Source: Wolbachia endosymbiont of Encarsia formosa (lineage in GTDB: Bacteria > Pseudomonadota > Alphaproteobacteria > Rickettsiales > Anaplasmataceae). Taken from it: 64,000 nucleotides of DNA. The translations under genes were made by a program, and so were the position numbers. The stretch lies in NCBI RefSeq assembly GCF_039540065.1, contig NZ_CP154278.1, forward strand, positions 868,001-932,000. The letters are read 5' to 3'. The notes under the pieces are model-generated. The model saw only the letters and a list, made by a program, of their open reading frames with translations. It was not told where the DNA came from and made no database searches. Shown piece by piece: positions 58,424-64,000 of this stretch (position 1 is the first letter of the stretch; the number at the start of each line of letters is the position of its first letter).

Positions 58424-59780
58424 ATGCATGGTAGTATAAGCGACGAAGTGGTGAAAAATTTAAACAAATCAACTTACTCTTACCAAAAAAATAAATTTAG
58501 AAAGGCATTTAATAACCTTAGCACTAACCATAAAAATCAATATATAGAGCCATGTTAAAGCAAATCCTCAAGGCTCTAAAGCTATGTACGGCATATTAAA
58601 TGCTCTAGAGCAGAAAGACTCACTTTCTATCTTTAATCAGTTACCTCAAGAGTTTGCTTTCAATACACTTGATTGTATTGATCCCCAATATACTTTATTT
58701 AAAATCCTATTTAATCAACTGAATCCCCAGCAAAAAGAAGATTATAGAGTACATTTGAAGACAAAATCAACTGTCAAAGCTAAGTGTACCCTAAGGGAAT
58801 TTTATTTAAATAATAAAGAGAGTGTAAACAATTTAAGCACTGAAAACTCCAATGAACCGTTAGTACAAAACAAAGATGATTTGCCAGCAGCACATTTCTC
58901 TCCTATACCACATGCATTCGAGGAAACAGTTGTTGAACATAAATTTGATACTAGACTAGAACTTTCTTCTGACAAAGAGGATCAATCATGTAGCCAAACA
59001 GTAATTCCATTTCCAGGTTTTGCTGAATTCGATAATCAATTCTGCAATACTGTAACAGAAAATTCGACAGTTAGTAGCAGTTTAACGTCGAATGAGAATA
59101 TATCAGATAGCCTAGAAGGTGAGCAATTATACCCATAGTCTTATTATAACTATTTGATAAATGGAGTAACTAGTCTGCAATCCTCAATTGTGGATGATTT
59201 GCCAGAGTTAAATTTATCTCCTATATCTCCTGCATTCGAGGAAACAGTTGTTGAATATCCATTTGATAGTAGACCAGACTTTTCTTATGAAAATGAACCG
59301 TTAGTAAAAAAAAGAAAAAGAGCTGAAGAGAATCAATTATATAGCCAAATAATTCGTTCAATAACTGGAAAACAGCGATCACAAGATTTATTTTTTACAG
59401 CGTATAATAGTCTTACAGAATGTGAATTAGAAGAAATATGCACAGTGGATCCACCAGCAAAGCGCCAATGCATACCAGTACCTCCATTTGAGGGTTTTGC
59501 TGAATTCCATAATCAATTCTGCAATATAGTACCAGAAGATTCAATAGTTAATGATAGTTCAGTGCAAGAAGAACATACTAGCCTGGAAGGTGAGCGAACT
59601 TTCCTAGACTCTCAAATAAATGGCGGAGAGCCATTAACTAGTCTGCAATCCTCAAATGTGAATCAATTGCCAGAGTTCAGTTTCTCTCTAAGCTCTGTTA
59701 CGCTAGATGAGATGGCTAAGATATATGGCTTTAATCACAATGACCACGCTCTAAGTGATTTAGAAGAGGTATATGTATAG
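58424..59780 (+). pseudogene. Decayed repeat protein with nuclear-localisation-like motifs
   Basis: One gene in three pieces. From ATG 58424 a frame reads MHGSISDEVVKNLNKSTYSY to a stop at about 58558; the text moves to another frame (HVKANPQGSKAMYG, 58555 on) and continues to an amber TAG at 59136-59138. The same frame resumes to 59780. Two parts repeat each other: AFEETVVE and GFAEF-x-NQFCN occur in both. The second part carries VKKRKRAEEN at 59304-59333 and DPPAKRQC, both like nuclear localisation signals. No family recognised. An effector-like role is inference; as read, only short products can be made. Confidence 0.55.
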
Positions 59781-59823
59781 CAACCAGCAAAGTTCCATAC
59801 ATATTACCACAATAACTAGGGAC

Positions 59824-59849
59824 AAAAAAAGGTGGTAGTTTAACCTACC
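59824..59849 (-). terminator. Terminator of fumC
   Basis: GGTAG and CTACC with a six-base loop, followed on the minus strand by CACCTTTTTTTG. The stop codon of fumC lies in the loop. Confidence 0.75.
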
Positions 59850-61228
59850 ATCTCCTCTGGTTTCACTATCCTTTCAAACTCCTCCTCAGTGAGCAGTTGA
59901 AGTTTTGCTGCTGCTTCTTTTAGAGTGATATTTTCTTTATAAGCAAGCTTCGCTATTTTTGCTGCATTGTCATATCCTATATGCGTATTTAATATAGTAA
60001 CTAGCATTAACGACTGATTTAGTAAATCCTTTATTCTTTCTTCGTTTGCTTTAATATCAACTACGCATTTCTCTGCAAAATTTAAACTTGCATCAGCTAA
60101 AAGTCTTATAGACTGCAAAACATTGTAAATTATCACCGGCTTAAACACGTTCAATTCAAAGTGACCATTTGAGCCACCAATTGTCACGGCAACATGATTT
60201 CCCATAACCTGAGAACATACCATAGTCACTGCTTCACATTGAGTTGGATTCACCTTACCTGGCATGATTGAAGAGCCAGGCTCATTTTCTGGTAACATTA
60301 TTTCTCCAATTCCGCATCTTGGACCAGAACCAAGTAGCCTTATATCATTTGCAATTTTCATCAAGCTTACTGCTACTGTATTGAGTGCTCCACTGAGCTC
60401 AACTAAAGCATCATTTGCTGCTAGTGCTTCAAACTTATTTTTTGCTGAAGTAAATGGAAAATTAGTGATTTTTGCCACTTCTTTAGCAAAATCCTCAGCA
60501 AAACCCTTTTTAGTATTGATTCCCGTGCCAACTGCAGTGCCACCTTGTGCAAGTTCATATACATTGCTTAGAGTTGACTTTACTCTCTCTATTCCCTTTT
60601 TAATCTGAACTGCATAGCCAGAAAATTCCTGCCCAAGTGTTAGAGGAGTTGCATCTTGCAGATGAGTACGCCCTACTTTTATTATATCTTTAAATTCATG
60701 AACCTTATTATTTAGCGCTTTATATAATTCTTCAAGATTGGGAATAAGTAAGCGGTCTATTTGTTCTGCTACTGCTATATGCATTGCTGTTGGAAAAGTG
60801 TCATTTGATGACTGACCACAGTTTACATGATCATTTGGATGCACTGGAGACTTACTACCTAAATCACCGCCCAAAATTTCTATTGCACGATTGCTGATCA
60901 CTTCATTCACATTCATATTGGTCTGCGTTCCAGACCCGGTTTGCCAAACAACAAGCGGAAATTGATTATTAAATTTACCGTCTATTACCTCCTGTGCCGC
61001 TGTGCAGATTGCATTCCCTACTCTATTATCTATGCTACCCTGTTTCATGTTAACACGTGCTGCTGCAAGTTTTATTATTGCTAGCGCTTTAATCAGGGGC
61101 TCTGGCATTTTCTCTGTACCAATTTTGAAATTTTCCAAAGAACGCTGAGTCTGAGCTCCCCAGTAACTTTCACTTGGTACTTTTACTTCTCCTAAGCTAT
61201 CTGATTCTATCCTAACTTTTTTATCCAT
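59840..61228 (-). CDS. fumC: Fumarate hydratase, class II
   Basis: A 462-residue enzyme of the aspartase/fumarase family. Signature [13 protein letters not shown] is present, along with [19 protein letters not shown]-type text ([15 protein letters not shown]) and [13 protein letters not shown]. It hydrates fumarate to malate in the TCA cycle. The length is normal and all residues near the active site look kept. It is transcribed alone, with a terminator that uses its own stop region. Confidence 0.96.
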   Translation of the reverse strand: MDKKVRIESDSLGEVKVPSESYWGAQTQRSLENFKIGTEKMPEPLIKALAIIKLAAARVNMKQGSIDNRVGNAICTAAQEVIDGKFNNQFPLVVWQTGSGTQTNMNVNEVISNRAIEILGGDLGSKSPVHPNDHVNCGQSSNDTFPTAMHIAVAEQIDRLLIPNLEELYKALNNKVHEFKDIIKVGRTHLQDATPLTLGQEFSGYAVQIKKGIERVKSTLSNVYELAQGGTAVGTGINTKKGFAEDFAKEVAKITNFPFTSAKNKFEALAANDALVELSGALNTVAVSLMKIANDIRLLGSGPRCGIGEIMLPENEPGSSIMPGKVNPTQCEAVTMVCSQVMGNHVAVTIGGSNGHFELNVFKPVIIYNVLQSIRLLADASLNFAEKCVVDIKANEERIKDLLNQSLMLVTILNTHIGYDNAAKIAKLAYKENITLKEAAAKLQLLTEEEFERIVKPEEMVG

Positions 61229-61420
61229 ATTTCCTCATTCTAGTGTTTGACATTACCTACATATATGAATTAGTTAAATCAAATTGTATTTCAGTGTCAA
61301 GTTGAGACATTTTTAGTGAAGACCTTAGAAAATTTTCAAGCCATATCTTTTGCTTCTATTATTTTTTTATTGTTATTAAGGCAATCATGCAACCTTAAGC
61401 AATAAACCTACTTTCACTCT

Positions 61421-62827
61421 CTACAAGGCTATTCTACTTAGAGCTTGAATAGTGAAAACATCTTTAAGCGCAGAAGCTATACCTTTGTTTGCTTTCTCTT
61501 TTTTTACTTCTACAATCACATAACCAAACATTGCAGCCAATGCTAGACTAACGGTCGCTGATGCTGCACAAACTGCAATATCTGCTCCCGCAGAACATGA
61601 TATTGTCATACCTGCAACATAACCTATTGTACCACTCACACCAATGCAGACGTATTTCTTCCGTAGCTCTTTTTGTATATGACCTTTCAGATATTCTTTT
61701 ACATCTAAATGCCCGTTTCTAGTAGCATAATTCAGAGCAGTGTCCTCATAGTCATCTTTCACGTTAACATTTGCTTTTGCTGTTTCTATCAGGTACTTTA
61801 CTACCTCTAAATAGCCACTTCCAGCAGCCCACATTAGAGCAGTTCTTCCATATTGATCTGTTGCATTAATATCTTCTTTCTGTTTTTCTATCAGGTATCT
61901 TACTGTTTCTAATTGACCACTTTTAGCAGCTGAAAATAATCCTGCATGATTGTTCATCATTTGTGCAAATGATAATGTTTTTAGTTTAGAGGGTTGTAAC
62001 TCTTGAGTATTAAAGTTTAATTGCGCTGGAACAATTTCTACTTCAAGCTCTACATGTTCTCTTGTGAAACGGATCAATTAGGCTTTTAATTGATCAATTG
62101 TTTGAATTCTTACCTTATAATACCGCGATAAAGAATTGATTATTTCCCTGTTGTTAAGAAAAAATATCACTAATTCTATTTTACCTGTTAAATCTTTAGC
62201 ATAGATTGAGTATTCTATATTTAATCTATCTTGTGAAATATTTCGTATTGTCTCACTCTCTGTCCAAATTCTTACCTGTTCATTAATTCTCTTACTTACA
62301 AGAAAATTATATAATTCACTATCTTCTTCCTTCATTTTATTGAGCTCATCCTTACAGTCATACCAATAAGATGATAACTCTGGTATACAAGTAGGAAGAG
62401 GCAAGCGAGGTATTGACATATCAAGATTAGCTATTAAATGATATCTAGTTAGAAGCTTTTCTACCTCCGTATGGCCATTTACAATAGCATATGTTAGGGC
62501 AGAGAATTGACCTTTACGTTTCACATTTAAATCAGCTCCATTTGCTATTAGAAGTTGTACTACCTCAAGATGACCATGGGCAGCAGCATGAATTAGAGCA
62601 GTTATGTTTCCCGTAGATTCTGCATTAACATTTGCTCCCTCTTCTATCAAGTATTGTACTATCTCTAATTGACCATTTCTGGAAGCCCACATGAGAGCAG
62701 TTCTCCCATAATCATCATCTATTGTATTAATCATTGCTCCACCCTGTATGGCTTGCTGAACAAAACGTAGCTCACCTTCTTTAGCAGCATCAATTAGCTG
62801 CGCATTTAGCTGTTTTTGTTATGGCAT
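61421..62827 (-). pseudogene. Ankyrin repeat gene with in-frame stops
   Basis: The frame from 62734 to 61421 is one gene with stop codons. A strong AGGAGG site precedes ATG 62827, but codon 3 is TAA (62819-62821); the frame then continues QKQLNAQLIDAAKEGELRFV into ankyrin repeats (DYGRTALMWASRNGQLEIVQ, ITALIHAAAHGHLEVVQLL). A second TAA is at 62078-62080, after which ankyrin repeats continue (DQYGRTALMWAAGSGYLEVV), with two C-terminal membrane helices. The intact protein would be about 468 residues. Fragments may still be translated from internal starts. Confidence 0.65.
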
Positions 62828-63039
62828 ATACCCCTCCTAAAAATATACAATTTAAAGCTATTTTAGCCACTATTCAAGTTTTAATTGCTAAAATTGATTG
62901 AATCACTTTTTAGTGTTTTTTTATGGTTATTTGAGTCTAGCAAAGATGAGTCTATATCACAATCCAGTAATTCTCCTACTGCACTTAGTAAACCAGCTGT
63001 ACAACCAGATATTTTGATCTGGATGAGAGGAGATATAAT

Positions 63040-64000
63040 TTATAAACACTCCCCTATCCTTTCTAGTTGTTTGTAGCTATTAAATCTCAGGAATTTATCA
63101 AAATAAGGAGAGGCAATAAAGGGAGTAGTATCTCTTAAATAATTAGATAAGAAATCTGGTAGAATATTCTGAAATTCATGCATTTTTTGTCTATAATCTT
63201 TCAAAGCAATAACCTTTATTTTATCATAATCAAGTTTCCAATAAGCAAGCTCCGAGACTTCTTTTTTTGTTGTGTATTCCACTGCTAAAGCTTGTAAAAT
63301 TAATTGCGGGAAAAATCCTGACATAACTTCCTCATTGGAAGGTGGTGAACCAAGTTTATAGTCTATAATTGCTACTTGCTCACCTGGTAGATACTCAACT
63401 CTATCACATCTTGCTGTCAATAAAATTTCTTCTGTCATTCGAGTATCTGACCAGATATTATTACACAATTGTCTGGTGTGTTCATTTGCAATCAAATTTT
63501 CTGGATCCAAGTAGTCAAGCACTGGAATGACACCCTTCTTCTTAGTGGAAGTTGTACAGCATCCGCGCAGTTGTGTGTCACGCGCTGGAATATGAAATAT
63601 CGGATAGGAAAATCTCTTCTCCAACTCAACTTGATTGTTTCCAGTCCTATCAAATTCAACAAAAGATTGAATTATCCTCTGCAACCTTACCCACCACATA
63701 TTTGAAAAGTGGAATCGATTAGACGAGAATATTTCTCGTGCAATACTCATCAGAGACTTTTCGTTGCGTAAATATCTTGCAAGAATATTGTGTACCATAG
63801 TGCCAAACTCCAATATCGATGGCTTAAAATTTAAGTCTTTCAACTGTCTAAGGTTCAGTATGTATTCAACATAAAATGAATAAGGGTTACGAATCAGTTT
63901 TTCTACCGCACTGCAAGACATCACTTGCATTTTTTCTTCTCTGACTTTGGCTTGAGGTTTTGGCATAGGCTGAGTACATGGAACAATGCACTCAGGTGTA
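63040..64000 (-). CDS. addB: AddB C-terminal nuclease part (5' end beyond the window)
   Basis: The frame is open from 63040 to the window edge, so this is the C-terminal part of a longer protein. SAVEKLIRNPYSFYVEYILN is the start of the AddB nuclease domain, and the PD-(D/E)xK residues appear in TARCDRVEYLPG, VAIIDYKLGSPPS and FFPQLILQALAVEY. AddB pairs with AddA, encoded 39 kb away and apparently truncated. A WPE-type insert sits within the domain in frame (RDTQLRGCCTTSTKKKGVIP). The catalytic residues on both sides of the insert remain. Confidence 0.85.
   Translation of the reverse strand, partial: TPECIVPCTQPMPKPQAKVREEKMQVMSCSAVEKLIRNPYSFYVEYILNLRQLKDLNFKPSILEFGTMVHNILARYLRNEKSLMSIAREIFSSNRFHFSNMWWVRLQRIIQSFVEFDRTGNNQVELEKRFSYPIFHIPARDTQLRGCCTTSTKKKGVIPVLDYLDPENLIANEHTRQLCNNIWSDTRMTEEILLTARCDRVEYLPGEQVAIIDYKLGSPPSNEEVMSGFFPQLILQALAVEYTTKKEVSELAYWKLDYDKIKVIALKDYRQKMHEFQNILPDFLSNYLRDTTPFIASPYFDKFLRFNSYKQLERIGECL
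63500..63592. repeat. WPE-type insert inside addB, in frame
   Basis: CTGGATCCAAGTAG, AGCACTGGAATGACACC and TGTCACGCGCTGGAAT match WPE arms elsewhere in the window. It is degenerate but does not break the frame. Confidence 0.7.

Noticed and set aside
1-64000. CRISPR array
   Set aside because: Repeats in the window are palindromic dispersed elements, not regularly spaced direct repeats with unique spacers.
1-64000. tRNA and rRNA genes
   Set aside because: I looked for T-loop and CCA-end patterns in the intergenic stretches and found none except the tmRNA.

Overview
The window is a piece of a Wolbachia-type genome (Rickettsiales, Alphaproteobacteria). The evidence is AT-rich DNA, many ankyrin genes, small metabolic operons broken up and scattered, decayed insertion sequences, a circularly permuted tmRNA, and dispersed palindromic repeats of the Wolbachia palindromic element (WPE) type, some lying in frame inside proteins. 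The strain and supergroup cannot be told from the sequence alone.

Layout. 1-550 has no gene but carries DnaA-box and CtrA-site motifs. 551-1399 is an ankyrin protein. 1472-12374 is a compact minus-strand virion gene block: coat-like protein, connector-like protein, a broken P22 gp10-like tail gene, a long ejection-protein candidate, portal, RuvC-like nuclease, Gly-rich protein, membrane protein and large terminase. It resembles podovirus P22 rather than the usual WO phage set. Its upstream end is cut by an IS481-type element (12374-13487), followed by an IS903-group IS5 element (13516-14533) with a clear 9-bp target duplication.

14.5-39.6 kb is mostly core genes: typA, gltX, holA, a metal ABC permease, ispE, addA (apparently without its nuclease end, next to an IS4 element), ccmH, ferredoxin, a J-domain/ankyrin protein, an NhaC-type antiporter, dnaG, an rpiB-ubiG fusion, a dicarboxylate symporter, tsaB, a frameshifted P-loop protein, a class II aldolase, ccmB and dksA.

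39.6-64 kb holds an IS5 remnant, a second J-domain/ankyrin gene, ispG, small membrane proteins, ftsK, yggT, a possible YopT-like cysteine protease, sspB next to ssrA (tmRNA), obg, eno, a serine recombinase-MurC chimera, SURF1, bacterioferritin, RDD and HAD proteins, a tandem pair of coiled-coil proteins, a decayed gene with nuclear-localisation-like motifs, fumC, a decayed ankyrin gene and the 3' part of addB.

How the genes connect. ssrA and sspB encode the tagging RNA and the adaptor that brings tagged proteins to ClpXP. ccmB, ccmH and SURF1 serve cytochrome c and cytochrome oxidase assembly. ispE and ispG belong to the MEP isoprenoid pathway. AddA and AddB form one recombination nuclease, which may be impaired here. 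Many accessory genes carry single frameshifts or stops, often in A tracts, so much of the host-interaction and phage content is decaying or is read by slippage.
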